A stretch of DNA of 64,000 bases from Yponomeuta sedellus (lineage: Eukaryota > Arthropoda > Insecta > Lepidoptera > Yponomeutidae), in NCBI GenBank assembly GCA_934045075.1, contig OW203737.1, positions 826,001 through 890,000 of the forward strand. The letters are read 5' to 3'. Shown here in pieces: positions 51,831 through 62,125 of the stretch. The notes under the pieces are model-generated. The model saw only the letters and a program-made list of their open reading frames with translations. It did no database searches and was not told the origin of the DNA. The position numbers and the translations under genes were made by a program. Position 1 is the first letter of the stretch. The number at the start of each line of letters is the position of its first letter.

Positions 51831-52361
51831 GGCTGCACGGATGGGAAGATGCGAAAATTGTGGAATACTAATAAATTATGTGAGAAATTGTTGCCATTTT
51901 CCTCTGTTCCTAGCGTCTTTTGAACTCTACAAGAATCTAGTAGTTTACCCGCATAAGGATGATGAAAACGACTAGACACTTAAAACTTTAGCTTCTGAAC
52001 TGAACACTGCATTTCAAATGTCAACCGCGGCAAGTTTTCTAATAATGCATGGAACGACTATGGACTAACGGATGTTGATAAAGCGAAGGACATCTGTCAG
52101 GATTGTGGCCAGAAGCAGACCCTGATATCTGACTACCCCTCCAGGATACAGAGTGAGTTCATGTCACGTTTAAAAAGTACAAAATGATCAGTCAATAATC
52201 CAAAAAGGTTTACAATTATGTTGGATTAATGAAATGGGGCAGTGACGGTATCTCCAGAAGTTTGTAGTGAAGTCAAATCTTGTAATTTATATGGGGTTCC
52301 ATTATGATAAAAGAGTGTTCCTTGAAACCGCTGGTTTAGAGCATTTATTGCCAGAATTGGC
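51831..52361. other. Unannotated
   Basis: Possibly decayed upstream sequence of the Jockey-like element but no readable frame. Confidence 0.3.
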
Positions 52362-53292
52362 AGTACATAGTTGATTTCCACCTCCGTAATGCACAAGCCA
52401 ACCGGACGCTTAATATATCATGGCAGGAGGTCAGAATCGAGCACTGTCCGTGCCCTAAATACCTGGGAATTACGCTCGACCGATCTCTGACTTACAAATT
52501 ACACTGCCTCAAAACTAAGCAGAAAGTTTCCTCAAGGAATAACCTGCTCCGGCGTCTGACCACCATGAAATGGGGGGCTGCGCCACATGTGCTCCGGACA
52601 ATAGGCACCGCCTTATGTTTTTCGGTCGGTGAATTTGCGTGCCCAGTGTGGCACCGATCCGTTCACGCAAAACACGTCGACACAGCCTTGAACGATACAT
52701 GCCGCATTATTAACAGGATGTCTCAAGCCAACACCTCTTAGCTTGCTTTATCCGCTGGCTAGCATTGCTCCGCCCGAAGTTAGAAGAGATGTGGCTTCCA
52801 GCATCGAGAAAACTAAGCAACAATTCGATGCACGACATCCTCTTTACGAGTACGAGCTGCCGCCAGCTAGGCTAAAAAGTCGGAAAAGTTTTCTCCGCAG
52901 CACACAGGCCTTAGAAAAATGCCCAGCTGAGGAAAGGGTGGTGCGGTGGAAATTAAAACATCCCGTACCCACAGGCTTTGTAAACCCTCAAGAGAGGCTC
53001 CCAACGGGTTCCGATCTGCAATGGTCTACGTAGGTCTACGTAGACCCAAGTAGGTCGCTGCAGACAAAATCTAAGCAGGTGGGGTTATATTGCACCAACG
53101 GAGGAGATATGTGATTGTGGAGCCTCATCGCAATCCATGGTGCACCTGCTCCAATGTCCATTGTGCCCTCACACCTGCACTCTGGAGGACCTAACAGAGG
53201 CCAACGCTGCTGCAATTGCAGGACCCAAATATTGGGCAGGAAAAATATAAATTGGTCGAATCGCTGACACGAAAAGAAGAAGAAGAAGAAGT
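52362..53292 (+). pseudogene. Jockey-like LINE, 3' third, frameshifted
   Basis: Frame 1: VDFHLRNAQANRTLNISWQE, KYLGITLDRSLTYKLHCLKT, RNNLLRRLTTMKWGAAPHVL, GEFACPVWHRSVHAKHVDTA, ending at a stop near 52741. Frame 2: LASIAPPEVRRDVASSIEKT, FDARHPLYEYELPPARLKSR. Shifted again: RWGYIAPTEEICDCGASSQS, MVHLLQCPLCPHTCTLEDLT and AAIAGPKYWAGKI, stop near 53250. Order and motifs (YLGvtLDR.LTYk.Hl, C.CG...Q.M.Hll.CP) are the region after the RT palm in Jockey-group ORF2. The end is a (GAA)n tail at 53276-53292. Two frameshifts make it dead. Confidence 0.8.
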
Positions 53293-53479
53293 TGATTTGC
53301 AAATTACTGGTGTGCAATAAAGACTTATCAACATATCCATATAGTGGCACTAGCGAACCGCGGCGCCAACAGTTGATTTTGTGAACGTTAATTGCTTCTC
53401 CGACTTCGAAACAGCTAAAATATCGGCTTAATTAAAATGTTTCATAGTACGACCACGACTCATTGTGATGAACGTATAA
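53293..53479. other. Unannotated
   Basis: Nothing recognised. Confidence 0.3.
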
Positions 53480-53770
53480 TGAATGAAATGAAATGAAAAT
53501 GTTTATTTGTAACAATAAAATAAGTCTTGAGAGAGTAAATATTCTGTTAGTCAGAGTCCTAAGATTAGGAGTTAGCTTACTTACTAAGTGCAACTCTGAT
53601 GTCTATGCTAGGTAAGAACCTGTGATACAGACATCAGTTTTTCTCATTTGTAGATTTGTAGCAAAAATACAATTAAAGACGGTCCTGTGTGTTACAAACC
53701 GAGTACCTAGTAGTTTCCATCAAGAAAAATAATGAAAAACATAACATGTAGTGACTAAAATTGAAGTTAC
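53480..53770 (-). mobile_element. LINE 3' UTR
   Basis: tgaatgaaatgaaatgaaaa (GAAAT units) starts an antisense retroposon end: gtttatttgtaacaataaaa, gttagcttacttactaagtg, gtgatacagacatcag. Paired words gatgtct/agacatc may form a hairpin. Confidence 0.5.
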
Positions 53771-53873
53771 AGCAAATTGAAAAAAAAAAAATTAAATCAA
53801 GTGATGCATATGAGATAGATATTTATATTATGTTATAATAAATAATAATTAGTATAAATAAATATTAAATAAA

Positions 53874-54095
53874 CCCAAATTCTTCCCGCGGGTGTCGTAA
53901 AAGACGACTAAGGGACACAAACCGGGGGGTGGGCAGCAGCGCCCCCTGCAGTACAATTCCACCGAACTGCGATCCCCAACCCACATGCCCAGCGTGGGGA
54001 TTATGGGCATTACCCCCAATGATGGCACAACCTTGCGCTCATTAGGGGAGGGCTATGTCCAGCAGTGGACTAATAAAGCCTGAAGAAGAAGAAGA
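53874..54095 (+). mobile_element. LINE-H 3' end with 8 bp TSD
   Basis: ttcttcccgcgggtgtcgta, aagacgactaagggacacaa, ccccctgcagtacaattcca, cccagcgtggggattatggg, gtccagcagtggac (54057-54070), gcctgaagaagaagaag. Flanked by TAAATAAA (53866-53873, 54096-54103). The low-complexity flank makes the duplication less certain than others. Confidence 0.85.
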
Positions 54096-54344
54096 TAAAT
54101 AAATAAGTTATGATTTATAGATAACAATATTAATAAATAGAGTAATATACATTAATACATAGCTTTTGCACAACGCACATGTATTATGAACGCTACGTCA
54201 CAGTTAAATTATTCGTTGTCCAAACAGACGCCGAGGCACGCGCAACGCAAATATTGGCCCGCTATGATACCAACAGAACAGCCGACGACAACCAGATAGT
54301 CACGCAATAGTCATTTGGGTTATTAAATTGTCAGTAGTCTTTTA

Positions 54345-54655
54345 TCTATATAAATAAAATTCAAAGTCCTGACTGACTGACTCACTCATCAACGCTCAGC
54401 TCAAGCCGTTGGACCGAGGAAGCTGAAATTTCGGAGACGGTCTTTAAGTAAGGTAGGCAAGGAATAAAACGGATTTTTTTTTTAATTCAACCCCTAAGGG
54501 GGATGCCAAAAAGGGATGCCAAAATTTGTATGTGAGGTATAAAGAATGTCTAATTTTCTTGAAACTTAAAATAAATACTCTTCAACACAATTGATTAAAC
54601 ACGTGTTTCGCCGTTTTTCTAAATTTAACCCTTAAGCGAGTGAAAGGGGTTGCAA
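54345..54655 (+). mobile_element. Helitron-like element, 3'-truncated
   Basis: A/TC junction at 54344-54345 (tctatataaataaaattcaa), gactgactgactcactcatc, atgtgaggtataaagaatgt, and the body to gagtgaaaggggttgcaat. The terminal hairpin and CTAG are missing, so it is truncated at the normally required 3' end. Confidence 0.7.
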
Positions 54656-54802
54656 TTTTTTTTTCCTTAATTCATTGTTGTGCAATATCCAAGAGTAGAC
54701 CGGTGCTAAAACCGCGGAGGAGCTGTTCAGAATTGCACTAAAAAGACCGCTATAAAGAGCTGACTGCAAACCTCCAGCGATGGAGAGAAGAAGAAGGTAA
54801 GG

Positions 54803-54841
54803 GGTAACTTCCACACAACACAATCACGTGACCTGGTCCCA
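54803..54841 (-). mobile_element. Repeat D 3' tip
   Basis: gtaacttccacacaacacaa, tcacgtgacctggtccc, directly before SINE-A. Confidence 0.6.
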
Positions 54842-54849
54842 AAGCGGTG

Positions 54850-55188
54850 AAGCTCTCGTAGCCTAGTCGAACTGAGTGATTGGAACCAATCACTTCAGTT
54901 AATCACCAATAGGCGCGGTCAGGTGCAGGATGGGTCATCATCACGTGACTACCGCTAGTGGCATTTTTCCGAGCGCTTCCGTGCTTAGTAAGGCACGTTA
55001 AGCCGTAGGTGCCGGCTGTTATGTAATGACTGTCGTTAAGCCATGTCAGCGGCCTTATGGGCGGCTTGATAACTTCTGACAGTAAGGCCCACCACTGACT
55101 TACAATCGTGGTGGAGTATAGCCTAACCATCCTGCGATGCAGGAAGAGACCCGTGCCCCAGCAGTGAGGACATACAAAGGTTGATATC
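54850..55188 (+). mobile_element. SINE-A, near full length
   Basis: From agctctcgtagcctagtcga to catacaaaggttgatatc. A deletion removes much of the tcctccaccaacccggactt part. The stem-loop is CCCCA-GCAG-TGAGG, with one stem mismatch. The tail runs into gagtatcgatatcgatt, tandem tcgata-like words. Confidence 0.85.
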
Positions 55189-55262
55189 GAGTATCGATAT
55201 CGATTAGACCCGTATAATATATATCTATGTACGAGTATCGCGAATCACTAAGAAATACTTTA
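55189..55262. repeat. Repeat L, inverted copy
   Basis: gattagacccgtataatata, tacgagtatcgcgaatcact, aagaaatact: the inverse of 45030-45085. Confidence 0.55.
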
Positions 55263-55590
55263 ACATTTACATGTTACCGAGACATGTTAAAATTTAATAC
55301 GACTTCATAAACATAGACATGTAAGAGACATTATAAATATAAATTTTCGGTAGGTATTGTTGTAAATAATTTGTAAATAGATATTTGCATGCTATGTAGT
55401 AGAATACATTTACTTTATTGCAATTAAAATCTGTGCAACTGTATGATATGATATGTATTCGCAAATAAAGATAGTTTATTGAATCTGAAAGTTATGTTTT
55501 TTTTTTCCAAAGTTCTCCTAAATTACAAAGACTGATTGACGTATACGTAAGCAATTTATAGTTATTCAGTTTCAGGGCAATATGTATCTT
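55263..55590. other. Unannotated AT-rich stretch
   Basis: Nothing recognised. Confidence 0.3.
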
Positions 55591-55884
55591 GGGGCCTTTG
55601 CACACTACGTGATTGTTGAGCGCCCCCTCTGCGCGTGATCAACGCGTATTAGCAGATTACAAGAAGCCTTTGCACACGACGTTTTTGGAACGCGCTGGCG
55701 ACGCGCAGCGAACGCAATCAGGACGCTCAGTAAACGCAAGGCCGCCGGCACCTTTGCACTCGACCATTCCGATTGTAATCTGCTTATATTGTGCTTCTAA
55801 TACACGTTGATAACGGGCGAAGGACGTGTTTGTCAAAAACACGCGTCGTTAGCTCATAAATATCTGTGGTGTACAAAGGTCCTA
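55591..55884. mobile_element. About 294 bp MITE with GGGGCCTTTGCACAC ends
   Basis: Left ggggcctttgcacactacgt and right inverse of gtggtgtacaaaggtcct. Inner inverted pair: atcaacgcgtattag / ctaatacacgttgat, and agcagattacaa / ttgtaatctgct. The word cctttgcac repeats three times inside. GC-rich, non-coding. Confidence 0.7.
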
Positions 55885-55973
55885 AGGCGTTTTTTTTTTC
55901 TTTTGACGCGACTGCGGCGGAGTTCAAAATGATAATGACAATTCAAACTTACTTAATATTGTTTCAGTAGGTA

Positions 55974-56092
55974 CTATTTTTAGACTGATGGGTGATACGT
56001 TTAAAATATTTCACTTGATCTTGTTTACCAGATATTAAGTCAACAAGGTCTAGTGAAATATTAAAAATTTATCACCTGTTCAGTGTCTAAAA
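55974..56092. mobile_element. Palindromic element, about 50 bp arms
   Basis: The inner arms 55991-56025 and 56042-56076 pair imperfectly over 35 bp (aatatttcact / agtgaaatatt exact). Outer tttttagac and gtctaaaa also pair. The loop is about 16 bases. A long hairpin, probably a tiny MITE. Confidence 0.7.
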
Positions 56093-56344
56093 CCGACTGA
56101 ATCCGACAGACGTAGTCTTTGAAATAGTTTATTGCGCACGAAAAATTAAACAGAACCTTACATAAGAAATAACGTGTACAAAGGCGAGCTTATCTCTGTA
56201 AGAAATATCTTCCAGCAATTCTTGGTGAGTCGGAGCATCAATAACAAACAGGTGTACAAAATAAACTACATAGACTGCAAACACCCTGAACAATAACCTA
56301 AGTAGAAGTAATACACTACATAGACTACATAGACCTGTAAATAT

Positions 56345-56455
56345 AAATAAAATAGATAGAGAACACTTTTCTTAAAGCTAACAATTGGCGGTCTTATCGC
56401 TAAGAGAAATCTCTTCCAGAAAACCTTTGGATGGAGTGGATTGAATGAAGCATAT
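56345..56455 (-). mobile_element. LINE 3' UTR, family I
   Basis: aataaaatagatagagaaca, acaattggcggtcttatcgc, gaaatctcttccagaaaacc, tttggatggagtggattgaa: closest to the 12050 LINE UTR, including its gatagatagagaacac tail junction. Confidence 0.75.
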
Positions 56456-57249
56456 AATCGGTACATGCACGTACATAAATAATTAAATCGAAAATATATT
56501 GATATCAAATAGCAAGAGTGCGAGAATATGATTACATACTATATAAAGTACATATATTAAAATAATAATATACATAGATACCTAAAAAATAAATACCCAT
56601 ACAATTAAATAACTATACGATTAAGCAACAGTTTTCCAGTTAAATACATAGTAAATAATAAATAAATATATAGCTCAAACTTCATGAAATGAAAAGGTTT
56701 TATTCAAAGTAGCGCAGAAACTGCGGCTTATGAAGGTTACAATTCAAACCAGGTTTGTGGCATTGAAGAAGGTTGCCGACGTGTCACTTCTGTGGTTCTT
56801 ATTCATTCTATTTAACAGATAAGCACATGGCACACACGATAAGATAAATATGTTTGATAGTAGAGGAATGTTGCAGTTGCTATAGATATAGTGTCTTACG
56901 AAAAGAGTAATATCTTTTCTGCTGATAGTGACTTGTTTTTTTATGAAATTACGAAGTCTTTTGAGGAACATGTAACGCATTTAAAAACACTTCGATTTCA
57001 TTTAGGTGATTCATTGTGTTGAATGTTGCATTGATAAATAAAGTTCCCCTGCAAATACTTTGATAAAGTAAGCTCAAACTAGAATAGTTTATTTGGGAAT
57101 ACATATTGCAATACACAGATACAAAAAAATACAAAATGTTTTATTTAAAAGAGAAAGATGACAAGCATGTTTTAAGTTGGTTACCACAATAGATGTAAGT
57201 CTGTGCGGTGGTAATCAGAGGAAGTCTTAACATTGTAGTGAATATAATT
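56456..57249. other. AT-rich stretch, continuation of LINE UTR then unannotated
   Basis: 56456-56690 parallels the AT-rich UTR at 12190-12400 in character but not clearly in sequence. The rest is unassigned. Confidence 0.3.
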
Positions 57250-57390
57250 ATATTATTTTTAATGCCCTAACCCGTGCTAAGGAAAATTTTTATAAACCTA
57301 TTTAGAGGCTAAAATTCCACCCATGCCGGGACTCGAACCCGTGACCTTTGGCTAACCGTGCCAGCCCAACTGAGCTAATGGGCGACTAAA
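57250..57390 (-). mobile_element. Element E, 5'-truncated
   Basis: tttaatgccctaacccgtgc, taaggaaaatttttataaac, ctatttagaggctaaaattc, then the antisense tRNA domain gccgggactcgaacccgtga, ggctaaccgtgccagcccaa, ctgagctaatgggcgac. Part of the D/anticodon region is deleted. No inverted arm. Confidence 0.8.
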
Positions 57391-58029
57391 GTAAAAATTC
57401 TACTACTTAGCAGCAGTATGCAAAATTGTAGACAGGTATAGCATGCAAATATTGATTTAAAAATTATTCACAACAATACCCACAAAAAAGGACAAACATC
57501 CATTTAACCACCATGCAAGAGAAAGACAAAATATTGTGTTCATAGGCAACTTATGACTATGTTCACATAATTATATTGAAACATTGGAAGAAATTCAACA
57601 AAGTCTGTGCTGAGGTAATCCAGAATTGACCACATCTTATAATGATAACAAATATTACATAATATTTAATAAGTATTTTTTCCACATATTTGACAAAGTA
57701 TGCAACTCGCTGCTCCTAAGGAGCAAAGCATGATGTCGATAATTTGCCCAATTTTTATGGAGTTGCTAACTGTATTTTTTTATAGACACCAATCTTAGAC
57801 TTATCTAATTTAGTCTACTGAGATATATATATAGATTGTTGGGCGAGTATATATCTAAAAATACGTTAGCAAGTTTTGTAACCAAATTTAGACCATGGCG
57901 GGATTTTCAAGGAATTTCAAAACAAGTTGAAATTCTTAAAAACTGCTGAGTACAGCGGAATTTTCAAAAAAGTGATAATTTTATTCTCCGGATGACCTAA
58001 AATGAACATATAGGTAGTTACACTATTTT
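57391..58029. other. Unannotated
   Basis: Nothing recognised. Confidence 0.35.
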
Positions 58030-58165
58030 TATTTTTAATGCACTAACCCGTGCTAAGGAACAAATTTATGCTCAATTGGTAGAGCGCTGGTACGGATAGC
58101 CAGAGGTTGCGGGTTCGAATCCCGGCATGGGTGAAATTTTTAGCCTCTAAATAGGTTTTTAAATA
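58030..58165 (+). mobile_element. Element E, fold-back copy of a different kind
   Basis: Left: the inverted tail (ttttaatgcactaacccgtg, ctaaggaac), then directly the plus-strand tRNA domain from its D arm (atgctcaattggtagagcgc, ggatagccagaggttgcggg) and the right block tagcctctaaataggttttt. Here the inverted part is the extreme tail alone, not the gcctctaaa block. Confidence 0.75.
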
Positions 58166-58785
58166 TAGGTAGTTCTCAAACAAATATTAAAACTTTTTGC
58201 TTGATCCAAGCACTCACTTATGTAGACACGTCGAAGAACCGAAGGCACGTGTAAAGTTATGTTGGGGACCACCACAGTCAACACCACGTCAACCTTGAGA
58301 TGCGTGAACTTTACCCAATTACGCTGAGGGTGACTTAGCGAAACGAATGCAAAGGTAAAGCTGCGGAGGACTGTAACAAATAAGTATGAACATAAATTAC
58401 ATAAAGTAGACATTTTGGAAGCTGACGAAGGACGTTTCGTAACAGTTGAACCGGCAGTGATTAATTCACAGACCATTTCATAATAACTAACACCTGCCCG
58501 TCATTTAAGATAAAAGCAGAGCACTTTATCTCAACCCAGTAAAGCGGCTAATCCCTTGATAAAGTAATCAGCACTGTGTACACACGCAGGAGATAGCGTA
58601 GTAGATACGCTAATTACGAACACAAAGGGTGCACCGTGTTGGTACAACTCAGACAGCTCACCGCGTGATAAGGATCATAAATTAGCTTCATCATAATCAA
58701 CAGACTACAGTCTACACATAATATACTGGCTAACACATAATGACATATACTAGTGCAAGATGCATACAGCCTGGTCCTCTTAACA
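58166..58785. other. Unannotated
   Basis: A 105-codon minus frame at 58159-58476 starts inside E. No motif recognised. Confidence 0.3.
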
Positions 58786-58960
58786 TCTTCTTCTTCATGT
58801 GGCGTCTCCTTTAGGAGGTTGGCAACCAATTTGGTAATCTTGGTTTTCGAAGTTGCCAATACAAACAAAGAACTGGTACTCTGTTGAAACCACTGTGCAA
58901 GTAGGTTGTGTAGCCATGATATCTTTGGTCTACCAGGTCTCGTTCTTCCAAAGGAGGGGC
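58786..58960 (-). pseudogene. Non-LTR retrotransposon ORF2 C-terminus (QSTSSLF type)
   Basis: The minus frame GRTRPGRPKISWLHNLLAQW continues FQQSTSSLFVLATSKTKITK, LVANLLKETPHEEE. This matches the (R)xPGRrrxSWLxNLrqWf..tt..LFr.A..K..IaxliaNi pattern of an insect LINE clade, with a GAA-type tail coding EEE. The second copy is at 28699. The larger open frame around it is accidental. Confidence 0.75.
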
Positions 58961-59407
58961 ATATGGAAAGTATTTTAAATGGCTCTTCGTAATGTTCCAT
59001 TGGCACGAACGGTAACTTTGAACCTGCAAAAGGCACCAATTTGTCATGCGCATAATCGGCGGAACAATTGACAATCAAAAGTTCATAGATTATACCTAAC
59101 ACCACACTGAACCAAAAGTGTAACAATATGACACAAGCATACATTACATTACATAAAACTAATCCATAAACTACCAGTCCGGTCTGGAGGCTGGAGAGGT
59201 GATCAGAGGCCAGTGTTTATCGATTGCCATGATCCTGACAAGTCATGCACGTACGCATGCCGGTATCTGGTTACACATATTATGATATCAGAATGAAAAA
59301 AGATTTCTTCGAAAAACTCATACATAGCCCAATTCCGAAATTCCGAAACAAAACGGCGTGTGAAATAGTGTTGCCAGATCCTATAGCCGGTCATTGTTGG
59401 ATCATCT
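58961..59407. other. Unannotated
   Basis: Nothing recognised. Confidence 0.3.
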
Positions 59408-59468
59408 AAATTTGGTAAAATAGTCGCCCAAAAATAGGCAATTTTTGGGCGACTATTTTACCAAATTT
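59408..59468. repeat. Perfect 28 bp inverted repeat with 5-base loop
   Basis: Arm 59408-59435 (aaatttggtaaaatagtcgc...) is the exact inverse of 59441-59468. The loop is aggca. The stem has no mismatch at all, so it is either very young or maintained. Confidence 0.95.
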
Positions 59469-59844
59469 TTCTTCTCGTAGCCCATATCGCCTAAATTTTC
59501 AGCAAGCAGACAAAACAAACAGAAAGCAAGTTAACAAAAGCACAATTTTTAAAATCTGAGATTTGGTCTTTTAAACAGCTCAACTGGCGATTGGTCGACT
59601 ATTGTAATTTTAATATCACCTTCTAAGATAGCCCAAAAGCCTCGTCTGGCGACACTGGTGTGCACAAAAACAGCAAACGGGCGCCCCAGTCCAGCCCGCC
59701 GAGCAATAACGGAGATGAGTAAAAAGAAAGTGCGCCGGCACCGTTCGTCGACCCACATGCCGCCCGCGTGACGCGGCTTAATGTCACGATGAGCACGAGT
59801 TCTTACGAATGGGCACGGCACTGATCATAATATTGAGCGGATCC
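59469..59844. other. Unannotated, GC-rich 59690-59780
   Basis: gtgcgccggcaccgttcgtc and neighbours are GC-rich. No gene recognised. Confidence 0.3.
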
Positions 59845-60240
59845 ATCGTATAAATAGTGGTTTTTAAGAGCCATGACCGAGAAGATAAAGCAAAAAACAT
59901 AATTTCCAATCCCAAAAATTACCGTAAAAGGGTTTTTTCTAGGTCGTGCATCCTAAAACCACTGTTATTTTACATATTTATCCCAAAAATTACCTTATTT
60001 TTGATGACTTCTTGCATAAATAATGTAAAATATTATTAGGATTCAGAGTCAAGACGAATTCAACTAAGCGAATTCACCCCAAAAATTACTGTAAAAATAC
60101 GGCCAGTTTTGGGATAAATATGTTAATAGTTGTTTTAGGAGCTATAACCGAGAAAATAAGGGCGCAAACGTAGACGTTCTTATCCTAAATATTACCGTAA
60201 AACAAAAATACGGTATTTTTGGGACAACCGTCTACTCGGT
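59845..60240. repeat. Degenerate tandem array of CCCAAAAATTACCGTAAAA words
   Basis: Copies near 59911, 59981, 60077 and 60182. acatatttatcccaaaa (59960) and ttttgggataaatatgt (60105) are a 17 bp inverted pair. gagccatgaccgagaagata (59868) and gagctataaccgagaaaata (60139) show a direct repeat about 271 bp apart. Looks like two diverged units of a larger satellite or MITE cluster. Confidence 0.7.
59847..59856 (+). promoter_or_regulatory. TATA-box-like word
   Basis: cgtataaatagtgg contains a consensus TATAAATAG. It lies at the left edge of the tandem array, whose second unit has gataaatatg at the equivalent place, so it is more likely part of the repeat than a promoter. Confidence 0.2.
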
Positions 60241-60957
60241 GACGTCGAATTCGTTGGCCGTCTTTTGCCCGCGGAAATTCTACCCATATGTGGCGCCAGT
60301 ATTTTTGAAAACAAAGGTGCAAAAAGTATGTGTTAAAAAATAAGTTTTTTTTTTCAATTGTAGCGCTAGCGAAACTCATGGGGCATTTTATTAAAAGTAA
60401 AGGCTATGTATACGGAGCGAAAGCGACACCAGTATGACCAATGATTTTAGAGTCAGTCAAAACACATCTGAGTCAGCCGCGAAGTAAGGCATGTACGTTT
60501 CTGCGAAACAAACTGCTAAAAAAGTGTAAAAATGCCGGCGTGCGAAATTACGTATAAGTATATCTTGCAGAGCAAGCAGCCGCGAGGTTGTCTGACTAAT
60601 CGAATAATTTCTTTTCACACCTTGATTTTGAATTATTTGATCCTAAATATCGAAAAGCGTGCATCCTTTGCCTGCGTGCTAGTAGAAGTAGCAACGGCGG
60701 TTGTTGCACGAAATATATTCTAGAGCCTTTCTAACCTTTAAAGAGTTCTGTGGAGCACAGCATGATGGCTCGTTGCGATGAGACCTAGGGGGACCGAAAT
60801 AGGGTAGGAAGCGTTTCTGGGACGTGGCTAATAGAAAGTTAAACGGAGATGATTTATGAGTCTAGCAAGTATACATTGAAAGTCAGTGATGAGAATGCAA
60901 TAGTAAAGATGGGTGAAAGAGATTTGCAAAAGCCCTAAAGGATACCTAGGAAAGGAT
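60241..60957. other. Unannotated
   Basis: Nothing recognised. Confidence 0.35.
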
Positions 60958-61330
60958 CTATACGAGGGCTTCTCTAATCAAAGACGCAAACGTCTGTATA
61001 TCCATATAGACAAAAAACGCTTCAGAAGCAAATAAAGTTTTTAGACGCAACACAAAGAAAAATAGCCACCCCAAGACGACCTCTCTAGAGCGCAGTAAAC
61101 ATTCCATAAAACTGCTTTCTAAGTGGCCCTTCAGACGTCCACAAATCAACGTTATGGGCGCCCCATTCGCATCGTAAAGGGCCGCAGCCACCGAGATCAA
61201 TGCCCTTGCAGTACCACGGACCTACTCCTGGTCGTCCAGTAATATTGTGGAGCCGGAGGTCGCTGGCGTCATCGGCATAGCAACAGTGAAGGCACATACA
61301 AGGTACGAAATATGATTATACTAGTACAAA
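60958..61330 (-). other. Possible coding remnant
   Basis: The minus-strand frame reads YLVCAFTVAMPMTPATSGST, ILLDDQE, one TAG stop, then VRGTARALISVAAALYDANG, APITLICGRLKGHLESSFME, CLLRSREVVLGWL and on to a stop near 60958. About 115 codons with a single stop is more than its AT-rich surroundings offer. I cannot name a family, and another frame is also open for 70 codons, so composition bias is possible. Confidence 0.25.
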
Positions 61331-61989
61331 AGGCTTTCTCGGATCTTTCGCGCCGCCAGTACCGTGCGTATTTGACTATTACATAGAGCTTATCGTAAGG
61401 GCAGAGTCTTCAAACATCCTTCAGTGACATTTCGCGAAAACTGAGAACTACCGGTTAAGGGATTGATATATACTGTGCAAGATGAAATGAATTATGACTT
61501 TCGCTACCTTCGTAAACGTATCGGGGAGCTTAAAACGACTTATCACTGTAATGTCCGCCCAGCGGTGGGCACGCCTGGTGGAGCCTGCAGGACATAATAG
61601 ACATATCTGGAAATTTATCCTATCTCTAGTTTATCAACTTAACACTACCGGTAAACCGCAAACGCGTCTGGTTGCTGGGCAACAATGAGCGACATCCTCA
61701 CTATGGTTGGCAAATACATTCTCTATGTGCGATCCTCATTTCCCATCAATACGCTTGCTTTTCCCATCAAAACTTTGTATCTTGACGCGGTCAATTTAAA
61801 AAATAAAATCAAGTTGTTTTTCCTGTAGTTTAACTGAAAGTGGTTTAATTCGTTGATACTGAAGAAACTGTCTTCATGTTTTGAGTATTTTTCAATGACA
61901 CGTACAGTGTATGTGTACACGATATGTACGCTTTGACTTCTAGTCATCTTGGACTGTTATTCTATGGCATTCGCTCGATGAGTGAAGGC
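61331..61989. other. Unannotated
   Basis: Nothing recognised. Confidence 0.35.
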
Positions 61990-62125
61990 ACTACCGCCGG
62001 CGGCCTTAACCAGAATACCGCTGACGTCGCGCGCGCAGCGGTTAGAAAGTTGCCGCGCTTGCGTCACGCGGCGCATCGGGGTCGACGACCGCGCACACGC
62101 GCCGCTGGTTCGGGGACAGGGCTGC
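61990..62125. promoter_or_regulatory. CpG-rich patch with CRE-like core
   Basis: gctgacgtcgcgcgcgcagc near 62021 and gcgtcacgcggcgcatcggg near 62064. Dense CpG and a tgacgt core suggest a possible promoter, without a visible gene. Confidence 0.2.

Noticed and set aside
58614..59144. Minus-strand open frame of 176 codons as a single gene
   Set aside because: Only about 55 codons match a LINE C-terminus. The rest is accidental read-through.
61085..61297. YADD motif suggesting a reverse-transcriptase active site
   Set aside because: The surrounding residues (CYADDASDLRLHN) do not fit any reverse-transcriptase palm, and the overlapping frame is better preserved.
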